Positions 35,974 through 44,748 of a DNA stretch of 64,000 nucleotides are shown here, in pieces. The translations under genes and the position numbers were made by a program. The notes beneath the pieces were generated by a model that saw only the letters and a list, made by a program, of their open reading frames with translations, did not search any database and was not told where the DNA came from. Source of the DNA: Pleurocapsa sp. PCC 7327 (GTDB taxonomy: Bacteria > Cyanobacteriota > Cyanobacteriia > Cyanobacteriales > Microcystaceae). Position 1 is the first letter of the stretch; each line of letters opens with the position of its first letter. Location: assembly GCF_000317025.1 (NCBI RefSeq), contig NC_019689.1:1589501-1653500 (forward strand), read 5' to 3'.

Positions 35974-36759
35974 ATGGCAATTGAGAAGAAACTATGGCAA
36001 TCGTGTCTTGCAATCGCGATCGCGGTTAACTATTTCATATCCTCTTCCTCAGCACTCGCTGCCGAACTAGAGGAAATTGTCCGTCGGGGCAAGCTCGTTG
36101 TTGCCGTTAAAGATAATTTACGTCCGCTTGGATTTTACGACGAACGGGGCAATTTACAAGGACTAGAAATCGACATTGCCAAGGGTCTAGCGCAAGAATT
36201 ATTAGGCAGTCCCGATGCAATCGTTTTCAAACCCGTCGCCAATCAAGAACGCTTGCAAGTCGCACTCGATGGCGAGGTAGATCTCGTCATCGCTAGAGTG
36301 ACGACAACTCCCTCTCGTTCGCGATTGGTAGACTTTAGCAATTATTATTATCTAGATGGCACCGGAATCGTCACCCAAAATCCCACCGTAAAACAGTTGA
36401 GCGATCTAGCTTCCAGTAGAATTGCCGTTCTCAAAGGCTCTAGTACGATTGCTGCTGTCCGATTCGAGCTACCCAAGGCTCAACTAATTGGGGTAGAGTC
36501 ATATCAAGAGGCATTGTCGCTCTTGGAAACAGGAGGTGCAGATGCCTTTGCTGCAGATAATAGCGTTTTAGCTGGCTGGGTACAAGAATATCCCCAGTAT
36601 CGACAATTACCCGTTCGTCTTTCTGGTGAAGCTTTGTGTGTAGCGATCCCAAAAGGATTACAATACTCAAGTTTGCGCGATCGCGTCAACAAAGCGATCG
36701 CTCATTGGCAACAATCTGGTTGGTTGCGAGAAAGAGCCACCTATTGGGGACTTCTTTAA
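35974..36759 (+). CDS. Periplasmic solute-binding protein (amino-acid type, SBP_bac_3)
   Basis: 261 residues from the ATG at 35974. Signal peptide about 1-30 ending SALAA. LEEIVRRGKLVVAVKDNLRPLGFYD and LQGLEIDIAKGLAQELLG are the usual opening of the family; ADAFAADNSVLAGW and the final WLRERATYWG are also typical. It would bind a polar amino acid or similar. No permease or ATPase gene follows, so it works with distant partners or as a sensor. Confidence 0.85.
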   Translation: MAIEKKLWQSCLAIAIAVNYFISSSSALAAELEEIVRRGKLVVAVKDNLRPLGFYDERGNLQGLEIDIAKGLAQELLGSPDAIVFKPVANQERLQVALDGEVDLVIARVTTTPSRSRLVDFSNYYYLDGTGIVTQNPTVKQLSDLASSRIAVLKGSSTIAAVRFELPKAQLIGVESYQEALSLLETGGADAFAADNSVLAGWVQEYPQYRQLPVRLSGEALCVAIPKGLQYSSLRDRVNKAIAHWQQSGWLRERATYWGLL

Positions 36760-36793
36760 GGACAAATAACTAATAATAACTAACTAATAACCA

Positions 36794-37327
36794 ATGATGA
36801 GTGAATATCTTCCAGTAATTTACCTATCTGTGTTGCTGATACTGCTGAGCGGTACAGCCTTGTTTTTGTTGCGCCAGGTTTTCAAAACTCGTCAGGTTGA
36901 AAGCACCTTTTCTCGGCTGCAAAAGAAACTGCAAAAAGAAAAAGGCACTGCTAAAGAATACTATGAACTGGGCAGTATCTATTTAGATAAAAAATTATTT
37001 GTCCAAGCCATCAATCTCCTGCAAAAAGCCTTAAAAACCGATGAAGAAATAGAACCAGAAAACAAAGCTTTAATTTATAATGCGCTTGGGTATGCTTATT
37101 TTTCTCAGGAACAGTACGAATTAGCAATTCGTAACTACAAAGAAGCTTTAAAACTTTACCCCGAATATGCGATCGCGCTCAATAATTTAGCGAACGTATA
37201 CGAGCGCAAACAAATGGCAATCAAGGCATTAGAAACCTACGAAGAAACGCTCAAATTCGAGCCTAATAATGCCGTTGCCAAGCGTCGAGCTGAATCGTTG
37301 CGCAAGCGTTTTGTAAGCTCGAATTAA
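36794..37327 (+). CDS. ycf37: TPR membrane protein Ycf37-like, photosystem I assembly
   Basis: 177 residues. One N-terminal membrane helix (about 8-28), then three TPR units (AKEYYELGSIYLDKKLFVQAINLL, ALIYNALGYAYFSQEQYELAIRNY, IALNNLANVYERKQMAIKALETY). Length and layout agree with Ycf37, a photosystem I assembly and stability factor in Synechocystis. A generic TPR protein cannot be excluded. Two ATG codons (36794, 36797) are possible. Confidence 0.7.
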   Translation: MMSEYLPVIYLSVLLILLSGTALFLLRQVFKTRQVESTFSRLQKKLQKEKGTAKEYYELGSIYLDKKLFVQAINLLQKALKTDEEIEPENKALIYNALGYAYFSQEQYELAIRNYKEALKLYPEYAIALNNLANVYERKQMAIKALETYEETLKFEPNNAVAKRRAESLRKRFVSSN

Positions 37328-37702
37328 GAGATAGGGAAAGCATGGAGAAGTCGGAAGTCAGCGCTGCTCCTTCGCGCTTCGCTTCGTCCGTGGCGGAGTC
37401 GGAATTCGGAAGTGGGGAGTGTGGGGGAGTGGGAGTGTGAGGGGAGTTGGGAGAGTGGGGGGAGTGGGAGACAAGGGAGACAAGGGGGACTCCGAGGACT
37501 CCTCTGACTCCGAAGAAGACAAACTACTAACCACTAACTACTAACAAATGACCAATGACCAATCACCACTGTACGGGCGGGTTTATCTAAAAACGCTCTA
37601 GATTTACCTATACTTACTACCAAAAACCCGCCCCTACGCCCCTACTAACTAATCCCCAATGACTAATGACAACTGACTCCTCCTGTAGGTAAAAAAGTAC
37701 TC
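37328..37702. other. Repeat-filled gap (G-rich block, CTAAC/GACCAAT units, GGGCGGG inverted repeat)
   Basis: From 37405 to about 37490 the + strand is GGGAGTG-rich and could form G-quadruplexes. CTACTAAC/CCACTAAC units follow (37523-37545), then ATGACCAATGACCAATCACC. ACTGTACGGGCGGGTTT (37568-37584) faces AAACCCGCCCCTACG (37624-37638), making an inverted repeat. No gene seen. Confidence 0.7.
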
Positions 37703-38977
37703 CTATGCCGAGGAAGCTTTTTGCAAATCCTCGATCGCGCTTTCGCTTGTATTTGGACGAATCGCTTCAACTTTTCCTTGCAGTGCCGAAGTCATGACGC
37801 GATAGAGGCGATCGACTTCCTTGTCTAGATTAAAGTCTTTTTCGACTTTCAGGCGACCGGACGCACCAAATTTGGCTCGCAACTGGCTATCTGTCAGTAG
37901 CACTTCAATTCGCTGGGCAAGAGAGACAGCATCCCCTGGCGGCACCAGATAGCCACCGATTCCATCCTCAACCAATTCGCTGGTGCCAGCAATCTGCGTT
38001 GCTACTACAGGAACGCCTGCTGCCATGGCTTCCATCAAGACAACCGGCACGCCTTCTGCAAAACTCGGCAAGACAAATACATCTGTCTGCTGTAGGTACT
38101 GGCGGACTTCTGCTTGAGACTTATAGCCGACGAATTTCACTCGTTCTTGTAAACCCAGTTGGGCGGTCATCCTTTCCAGTGCTACTCTATCTGAACCGTC
38201 GCCAACTACGGTCAGAAGAATATCTGGATGCGCGGATTTCAACGTAGCAAGACTTTCTAATAAAATGGGCAAGCCTTTATTGGCTGCTAGACGACCGACA
38301 TAAAGCAGTCGTTTACTAGAGCGATCGTGAGAAACGAGGTCGAACAGGTCGGGATTTACGCCACAATGGATGATGTGCAATCGTTCCCATTTATCCATGG
38401 GAGAAAAAAGCATCGCTTGACTGCGGCAGAAATAACTGATACAACAGACAAACAAGGCTCGTTTAATTTTCTCATCCAGTCGCCAGCGGTAAGGCTCGAA
38501 GAAAATATAAGGTCCGTGTAGGGTAAAGCTATAAGTAAAGCCACCCAGTTCGGCAGCTAGCATCGCCACGGTACAACTAGAGTCGGCGATGTGATTGTGT
38601 AGGTGTTGAATTTGTCTGTTTCTAATCTGTTGGGCAAGGATGCCCGCTTCGGCAAAGTAGAACAATTGATATAGATTTCCTTTCAGTCCGTACTGCCGCG
38701 TAGTCCAGGCAAGCTTGAGGGCGCGTAAATATCTCCCTGGCGAACTCAGCAGTAACGTTAGATGCGCCAAGATTAAATTAAGGGGATTGGGGGGCAGGAT
38801 ATAAAAAGTGCGATCGCGTTCGGCTTTCTGTTCGGGACCGACGATGTGTTCGTCACCCGTTCGGCGCACCGAGAAGGTATGGACTTCTACCCCTCTGTCT
38901 CGTAAAGCCATCACCTCGCGCTGAATGAAAGTGTCTGTTGCTCTCGGATATTCGCCAGTTAGGTAAGCAATTCGCAT
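37703..38977 (-). CDS. Glycosyltransferase family 4
   Basis: 424 residues from the ATG at 38977 (MRIAYLTGEYPRATDTFIQREV), 4 bases after the epimerase stop; an upstream in-frame ATG would overlap that gene. GT-B fold with LLYVGRLAANKGLPILLES and the donor-binding SFAEGVPVVLMEAMAAGVPVVATQIAGTSE (E-x7-E pattern). Transfers a sugar in polysaccharide or glycolipid synthesis. Last gene of a four-gene same-strand cluster. Confidence 0.88.
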   Translation of the reverse strand: MRIAYLTGEYPRATDTFIQREVMALRDRGVEVHTFSVRRTGDEHIVGPEQKAERDRTFYILPPNPLNLILAHLTLLLSSPGRYLRALKLAWTTRQYGLKGNLYQLFYFAEAGILAQQIRNRQIQHLHNHIADSSCTVAMLAAELGGFTYSFTLHGPYIFFEPYRWRLDEKIKRALFVCCISYFCRSQAMLFSPMDKWERLHIIHCGVNPDLFDLVSHDRSSKRLLYVGRLAANKGLPILLESLATLKSAHPDILLTVVGDGSDRVALERMTAQLGLQERVKFVGYKSQAEVRQYLQQTDVFVLPSFAEGVPVVLMEAMAAGVPVVATQIAGTSELVEDGIGGYLVPPGDAVSLAQRIEVLLTDSQLRAKFGASGRLKVEKDFNLDKEVDRLYRVMTSALQGKVEAIRPNTSESAIEDLQKASSA

Positions 38978-38981
38978 AGAG

Positions 38982-40046
38982 TTACTCCGATCGAGGTGAG
39001 ATAAACGATGCTGGACTGGTAGAAGGAGATACCTGCAACAAATCGGCATTGCTGTAGATGCGATCGAGGGCGGCATCGAGGGAATATCTCGGAGTCCAGT
39101 TTAGCACCTGCTTGGCTCGCCTATTATCGAACTGTAGCGGCTTAAAACGAGCGTGTAGCCTCGCTGGAATGAAAAGACCGGGTAGTTTGACTCGCCCTCT
39201 AAAGAGAAGTTTATTGCTCGTCGAGAGAGTACGTGCCAGCAAGCGCATGACCGTCCAATCGATCGCGATCGCACGAGGCGGCGATGTCAAGCGCTGTCTG
39301 ATTTTCTGAGCATACGTGCTTTGGGTGGGCAAGTCATCGTCAATGAGATTGAGGGTTTGCCCAATGGCGCGATCGCAATTCACGGCAGTGACGATCGCTT
39401 CGGCACAATTTTCCACATAGTTCAAAGGAAGGCAAGCGCGACTGCCGATACGAATCCAGAGGCGATCGCCTACTTTTGCCCCCAGATGAGCATTCCACAA
39501 ATTATCCCGTCCGTAGATGATTCCAGGACGAAGAATCGTCACTCGTGCGTCGCGTTCTTGCTCGAAAGCGCGAATCGCCACCTCCTGCAACAGCTTCGTT
39601 TGCGCATAGACATCCCGTTCTTCGGGATGGCTTTCAATGGGCGAATCTTCGTCTATAGTTGCGCCTTCAGGAATGTTGAGATAGTCGAAGACTGAAAACG
39701 TACTAATGGCGATCAAACGCATTACGTTTGCCTCGACCATTGCCTTGAGTAAGTTTTCTGTCGCCGTTACGGTAGTGGCAAATTGCGTCTGATAATCTCC
39801 AGCTTTTGCCGCCGCTAAATGTATAACCGCGTTTACCCCTGCTAACGCCTCGGCAATGCCTTCTGGTTGGCGCAAATCTAAATTTACCCATTCCAAGGCG
39901 GGATGTTCGTACCAGAAAGGTGGTTTTTCCCGCGCGATCGCGCGAACTCGGTAACCGCGTCGCAACGCCTCAGCGACGACGTATCGACCTAAAAAACCGG
40001 AAGCACCTGTAATGAAGACGATCGGGGTTTGCGCGTTATCCTGCAT
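38982..40046 (-). CDS. NAD-dependent sugar epimerase/dehydratase (extended SDR)
   Basis: 354 residues. Cofactor motif GASGFLGRYVV at the N terminus, HLAAAKAGD, and the catalytic YAQTK around residue 150 with STFSVFDY before it. Likely modifies a nucleotide sugar or polyisoprenyl-linked sugar for the glycan made by this cluster. The exact substrate is not evident. Confidence 0.85.
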   Translation of the reverse strand: MQDNAQTPIVFITGASGFLGRYVVAEALRRGYRVRAIAREKPPFWYEHPALEWVNLDLRQPEGIAEALAGVNAVIHLAAAKAGDYQTQFATTVTATENLLKAMVEANVMRLIAISTFSVFDYLNIPEGATIDEDSPIESHPEERDVYAQTKLLQEVAIRAFEQERDARVTILRPGIIYGRDNLWNAHLGAKVGDRLWIRIGSRACLPLNYVENCAEAIVTAVNCDRAIGQTLNLIDDDLPTQSTYAQKIRQRLTSPPRAIAIDWTVMRLLARTLSTSNKLLFRGRVKLPGLFIPARLHARFKPLQFDNRRAKQVLNWTPRYSLDAALDRIYSNADLLQVSPSTSPASFISPRSE

Positions 40047-40204
40047 CGTTTATACCATTTTGGATTTTGGATGAAAGGATTTTGGATTAGGGGGATTGGT
40101 TAGTAGATAGTGGTTGGTGATTAGTTTTCTTCCTTGTCTCCCCACACTCCTCCCGTCTCCCAGTCTCCCCGTCTCCCTAACTCCAATCTTTCTGAAAATT
40201 GCTG

Positions 40205-41335
40205 TCACGATTTTGCCCACGGCATCGGCTCGATTGCGTCGAAGGATGAGGTAATTTTGTAGGGAGAGCCTGTTTCCAGCGCATTGTGAATGGCGAGAAC
40301 GACCTCATTGATATGGAGAGAAAATCTGGCTGACAGGCGGCAGGGACGTTGCTCGGCGATCGCGCTAGCCAATTCTGCCACGCCCCGACAGAAATCCATT
40401 TGCATGGCTCCTTTATAGGGATAGCGTTTCTTGGGTTTTCCGACCAGCGGATATTTAATTTTCCATGGAGTCTCAAGGGTCTTGCGCCGGATCGTGATTC
40501 TGCGCTTGATATAAACTGGGGAGTTATAGTACCAGCAATCATGGGTAGAAAGTATGCCTTCGTCGCCGATAATTTGCAGCCCATGGTTGTGAGGCGCAAT
40601 GATACTACAGGTCAATCTGGCAACAATGCCGGAAGCAAACTTAATACAAGCAACCGAAAAATCTGGCGAATTAACCGCCAAGGGAACGTCTGTTTGCTTG
40701 TCGGGGATTAAGCAGGAAGAAAAGGCAGTAACAGTTTGCGCCGGACCAAAAAAAGCCGCCAGCCAGGAGATATAATAGCCAGCGTGTTCCAAAGTACACC
40801 CGACTTCAAATTCATCTTTGTAGGGCCAGGGAATGCCGATCCCGTTAGTCCATTGCTTGTATGCCATGCGATGCAGCAATCCGTCGTCTATCTCTGCATA
40901 GACGAGTCGCGCAGTCCCGATAACGTTTTCTCGCAGCGCTTTCCAGAGGGTTTGCGCGGTTTCCCCAAGCAGATTGCAGGGAGCAGAGGTAATTAATAAG
41001 CCTCGTCGTTCGGCTAAGCCTACCAGTTCTTGGGCTTCCGAGAGCGCCATCGCCAACGGCTTTTCAGAGTAGACGTGCTTGCCAGCCTCCAAACAGGCTT
41101 TGGAAACCGAGAAATGGCTGCTAGGATTAGTGAGATTGACGACGAGATCGACGCGATCGTCCTCAAGTAGCTCCTCTAAGGAACGGTAGAAAGGCACTGA
41201 ATAATGGCTAGAGTAGATAGATGCTCTCGCCAAATCTCGATCCATGACTCCTACCAGTTCTAGATTGGGATGGAAGGGAAGCGTTTTTAAATAGTAATCG
41301 GCAACAAAGCCACAGCCAACGATCGCAATCCGCAT
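40205..41335 (-). CDS. Gfo/Idh/MocA family oxidoreductase
   Basis: 376 residues. Rossmann motif IVGCGFVADYYLKTLPFHP, then VNLTNPSSHF and EKPLAMALSEA, where the Lys is catalytic in the family. The C-terminal beta-sheet domain is complete. It probably oxidises a sugar or sugar nucleotide. It follows the GT2 gene by 11 bases; a 158-base repeat-bearing gap separates it from the epimerase gene. Confidence 0.87.
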   Translation of the reverse strand: MRIAIVGCGFVADYYLKTLPFHPNLELVGVMDRDLARASIYSSHYSVPFYRSLEELLEDDRVDLVVNLTNPSSHFSVSKACLEAGKHVYSEKPLAMALSEAQELVGLAERRGLLITSAPCNLLGETAQTLWKALRENVIGTARLVYAEIDDGLLHRMAYKQWTNGIGIPWPYKDEFEVGCTLEHAGYYISWLAAFFGPAQTVTAFSSCLIPDKQTDVPLAVNSPDFSVACIKFASGIVARLTCSIIAPHNHGLQIIGDEGILSTHDCWYYNSPVYIKRRITIRRKTLETPWKIKYPLVGKPKKRYPYKGAMQMDFCRGVAELASAIAEQRPCRLSARFSLHINEVVLAIHNALETGSPYKITSSFDAIEPMPWAKS

Positions 41336-41346
41336 GGAAACTTCCT

Positions 41347-42366
41347 TTATGTCTCGACTCTCTGTGCAACAGACATTTTATATTCGATTAGCGTCGCTTG
41401 CTTGCCGCGCCAACGCATCAGCCAGTACTGGAACTGACCGATCGCCTGCGCTGGTTTAGATAGCATACACCAAAAAGCATACAGGCGAGCGTGAGAGGGT
41501 AAATCGCCTTGAGTGAGACGATAGCGATAAATTCGCCACATTAAGGCTGGATAACCGAGCAATAGCAGTAAACTGAGTCCAGAAGTCTGCCAAGCCAAAG
41601 CGATCGCGATTAGCGGGACAAAAAATCCCCACATCCAGCCGCTCTTATTTTCTCGCCTCATATAGCACTCTGGTGGCGTGCCGTGCATGGCTGCTCCTTC
41701 GGCAACTGCCCAACCGCCACGGATCGAGCGCTTCCACCACTGACCGAACTCGTACATCGCCATATCGTGTAGGGTCATGTCGGCATCGATGCGCCGAATT
41801 TTCCATCCGCGCTGGCGCAGGCGGATGCACATTTCCGGTTCTTCTCCGCAGATCATGCGATCGTTAAAGCCGTTGACTTCTCGAATAGCACTGACTCGCA
41901 TTAAGGCATCGCCACCGCAGGCTTTCGCTTCGCCAACGGGTGTATTCCATTCCGTGTCAGCGAGTCGATTGTAGGGCGATGCGTCGGGAAACCGTTCTCG
42001 CCGACGACCGCAGACAATGGCGAGTTTTTCGTCTTCATCGAGGGTTTGTACGGCTTGCTCGATCCACCCCTCAATTAGTTCGCAATCTCCATCGATAAAT
42101 TGGACGTATTCGAGATCGGGAAAATGCTCGATCAGATAGTTAAATCCGGCATTTCGTCCTCGCGCTGCGGTAAACGGAGCCGATGCGTCCAATTCGATCG
42201 CGCAAGCGCCTAGAGATTGCGCTGTGGCTACGCTACCATCTGTCGAACCGGAATCGACGTAGACAATCGGTACGTCCTGGGGAAGTTGGTTGATTAGAGA
42301 TTTCAGGCAACTGACGAGTCGTTCGCCTTCATTTCTTCCTATAGCAACTGCGCCGATGCGGCTCAT
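41347..42366 (-). CDS. Glycosyltransferase family 2 with C-terminal membrane segment
   Basis: 339 residues from the ATG at 42366 (MSRIGAVAIGRNEGERLVSCL); the frame is open further up but without GT2 similarity. VYVDSGSTDGSVATAQSLGA and the QFIDGDCEL metal-binding region show a GT-A fold. A hydrophobic segment (GFFVPLIAIALAW) lies near residue 270. First gene of the glycan cluster. Confidence 0.88.
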   Translation of the reverse strand: MSRIGAVAIGRNEGERLVSCLKSLINQLPQDVPIVYVDSGSTDGSVATAQSLGACAIELDASAPFTAARGRNAGFNYLIEHFPDLEYVQFIDGDCELIEGWIEQAVQTLDEDEKLAIVCGRRRERFPDASPYNRLADTEWNTPVGEAKACGGDALMRVSAIREVNGFNDRMICGEEPEMCIRLRQRGWKIRRIDADMTLHDMAMYEFGQWWKRSIRGGWAVAEGAAMHGTPPECYMRRENKSGWMWGFFVPLIAIALAWQTSGLSLLLLLGYPALMWRIYRYRLTQGDLPSHARLYAFWCMLSKPAQAIGQFQYWLMRWRGKQATLIEYKMSVAQRVET

Positions 42367-42458
42367 GCTTTTGAGTTGGGTAACGTGAGAAGCTTCGTTA
42401 GGGAGTTTAGCATTAGCTGTCAAGCAAGTAAAGAAGCGCTCAAGCTGGTTGACTGACA

Positions 42459-42566
42459 CCCCTCATCCCTAAATCCCTTCTCCCACAAGGGACAAAAGGA
42501 CTTCAGGCAAAAGTCTTAAGTTGAAAGCCTCTCTCCCCCTCTGGAAAAGGGGTTGGGGTGAGGGCG
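42459..42566. repeat. Inverted-repeat intergenic element (CCCCTCATCCC.. GGGGTTGGGGTGAGGG)
   Basis: The left part ACCCCTCATCCC with TCTCCCACAAGGGA and the right part CCTCTCTCCCCCTC with GGGGTTGGGGTGAGGG can fold on themselves. Elements with this text are common between genes in cyanobacteria. It separates the glycan cluster from psiE. Confidence 0.6.
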
Positions 42567-42614
42567 ATTTAAGTTTTGTCACTCAACCAGGAGCTAAAGA
42601 CAAGACTTGCAACA

Positions 42615-43079
42615 CTATTTGTGTTGATTCATGCGTCGAATCAGCCAATAACTCGCTGAAAGTGCGAGGCTGGCAATGGCTAGAGCAATGAGATCGATCT
42701 TGTCGTATTGTTTGGGATCGAAAATAATAATTTTGCGAGCAACCGCAATTAAAGCTGTAACGACAACTAACTCAACTTGAACGATATGTCTTCTTAAATA
42801 AGCGGTTATATTTTCTAACAATTCTAGAGCGATTAGTATGTTTAAAAACATCCCAAAAATTTCAATTAAAGTTTTACTAAAAAAACCAGTGGCTTCTGTC
42901 GCGATTAGATCTATAGACAAAATCATGACTAGATCGAACAGAGAAAATAAAATAACAATAATTAGTGCAATAGATAAAACTTTTGAAACCAGGTTTTCCA
43001 CCTTGTGAATCCCATAGAGAAAATTTTCGTCTTTGAATAATTGTCTAACTCCCATTGCTAATTTTCTTAAAAATTTCAT
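42615..43079 (-). CDS. PsiE-family membrane protein
   Basis: 154 residues from the ATG at 43079. Four membrane helices; LIALELLENITAYLRRHIVQVELVVVTALIAVARKII is the conserved PsiE core (given here in part: helix 3, the basic loop, helix 4). PsiE is phosphate-starvation inducible in E. coli, function unknown. No Pho box was recognised. Confidence 0.75.
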   Translation of the reverse strand: MKFLRKLAMGVRQLFKDENFLYGIHKVENLVSKVLSIALIIVILFSLFDLVMILSIDLIATEATGFFSKTLIEIFGMFLNILIALELLENITAYLRRHIVQVELVVVTALIAVARKIIIFDPKQYDKIDLIALAIASLALSASYWLIRRMNQHK

Positions 43080-43266
43080 CTTTAATTTAGTCAATAATTT
43101 TATATTTTTTTTCTAATAGTTTTTCTAAAAAATTGAGAAGGCAGAGGAAATATCAACCCAGTATTGCTAAAAATTTAAGTTTTTTGGTAATTATTTCTGA
43201 GCTGAATTTCTGTTAGAAATAGTTTTCCTCTACCTTCCAATAGTACTCTAAAAAGATGGAAGTAAT

Positions 43267-44661
43267 TTATCGAGCTAAATCAGCTTGCTTCACTTGCTTT
43301 GCTGATTCTACTTGCTTTTGGGATTCTCCAAAGGCTAACCGTAAGAACGGTGGGGCTAAAAAAGTGGTCAGAATGACCATAATAATAATCGCAGCTTGCA
43401 AAGGTTTGTCAAGAACGCCGCTAGCCGTACCGATCGCGGCAAACACCAGTCCGACTTCGCCGCGCGGAATCATGCCGATGCCGATCGCTAAGCGATTAAT
43501 GCCAGATTGACCGAAAACTGACCATCCCGTCACGATTTTGCCCAGAATTGCCACTCCAATCAAGAAGGTAGAAATAATCAATCCCTCTCGATTTTCAGGA
43601 ACAAGGGGATTGAGAACGCCTAGATCGACTTTGGCACCGACGGTGACAAAGAAAATCGGCACGAGGATGTCGGCGATGGGTTTAACTTGCTCATCTAGTT
43701 CTTTGCGCTTGTCGGTTTCATCTAGGACTAAACCCGCCGCAAACGCACCCAAAATGGCTTCTAAATGAATGGCGTTGCCAATGAAAGCCATAAAAAAGGC
43801 GAAGATAAAAGCTGGAACGATAAGATTTCCTCGCGTTTGCAGCACGTTGGCGATCGCGACAAAAGATTTATTAAAGAATTTGCCCAGTAGGATCGAACCG
43901 ATGAGAAAAACGGTAGCGCTGACAATTAGGTAGATAACATTCGCTATGTCTACTTCGCCAGTTTTAGCAAGGCTTGCCACTACTGCCAAAACGATAATGC
44001 CCAGGATATCGTCGATAACAGCAGCACCGACAATAATCTGACCTTCTTTAGACTTGAGTTGCCCAATTTCTGACAAAACTTTGGACGTGATGCCGATGCT
44101 GGTGGCTGTCAGTGCCGCGCCTGCAAAAATCGCTGGAATGGCTGGAACGTGAAAGAGTAACATTAGCCCAGCAGTACCCGCGCCAAAAGGAACCGCTACG
44201 CCAACGCAAGCAACAATCGTCGCTTGATAGCCGACTTTTTGCAATTCTCGAATGTCAGATTCTAGACCGATTTCAAAAAGGAGGATAATGACTCCGAGTT
44301 CTGCTAGAACGGAGATAACCTCGCTTTGACTTTGGAAAATGGTCGTTAGCGCTTCGGGAGAGAGGTTATCGATGAATTTGAGAATACTAACAATGACTGA
44401 GTCGGAGGCAATAGCGCCGCTTTCGGGGAAAACGACCAAATGTAGCGCAGAAGCGCCTATAACTACGCCAGCAATCAATTCTCCTAAAACGGGGGGAAAG
44501 TCCAGCATGCGAGACAATTCCCCGCCGAGTTTGCTGGCAAGGTAAATAACCACTAAACTCAGCAGTACGCCAGTTAGGACGATGGGGGCATATTCAGATT
44601 CTGTTGCAGTTGCTAGTAGAGGAAATGTTGGAGGTGAGATCGAGGTTATTGCATTAATCAT
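43267..44661 (-). CDS. Na+/H+ antiporter, CPA2 (NapA/KefB) type
   Basis: 464 residues from the ATG at 44661; a TTG start at 44748 or GTG in between would add up to 29 residues and cannot be excluded. About twelve membrane helices. GELIAGVVIGASAL, ELGVIILLFEIGLESD and the AVIDDILGIIVLAVVAS motif (with the Asp pair used for ion exchange) mark the CPA2 family. It follows bicA on the same strand, and such antiporters can recycle the Na+ that BicA brings in with bicarbonate. Confidence 0.87.
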   Translation of the reverse strand: MINAITSISPPTFPLLATATESEYAPIVLTGVLLSLVVIYLASKLGGELSRMLDFPPVLGELIAGVVIGASALHLVVFPESGAIASDSVIVSILKFIDNLSPEALTTIFQSQSEVISVLAELGVIILLFEIGLESDIRELQKVGYQATIVACVGVAVPFGAGTAGLMLLFHVPAIPAIFAGAALTATSIGITSKVLSEIGQLKSKEGQIIVGAAVIDDILGIIVLAVVASLAKTGEVDIANVIYLIVSATVFLIGSILLGKFFNKSFVAIANVLQTRGNLIVPAFIFAFFMAFIGNAIHLEAILGAFAAGLVLDETDKRKELDEQVKPIADILVPIFFVTVGAKVDLGVLNPLVPENREGLIISTFLIGVAILGKIVTGWSVFGQSGINRLAIGIGMIPRGEVGLVFAAIGTASGVLDKPLQAAIIIMVILTTFLAPPFLRLAFGESQKQVESAKQVKQADLAR

Positions 44662-44748
44662 TAGTTTTGCAAAGGTAGAATTCACGGGAGAGAAAAAGCG
44701 ATCGCCTTCATTGGGATTTAAATCGCCAAAGCGATCGCTTCTCGCCAA

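Noticed and set aside
40177-40599. 140-codon minus frame inside the Gfo/Idh/MocA gene
   Set aside because: Shadow of the well-supported oxidoreductase in another frame.
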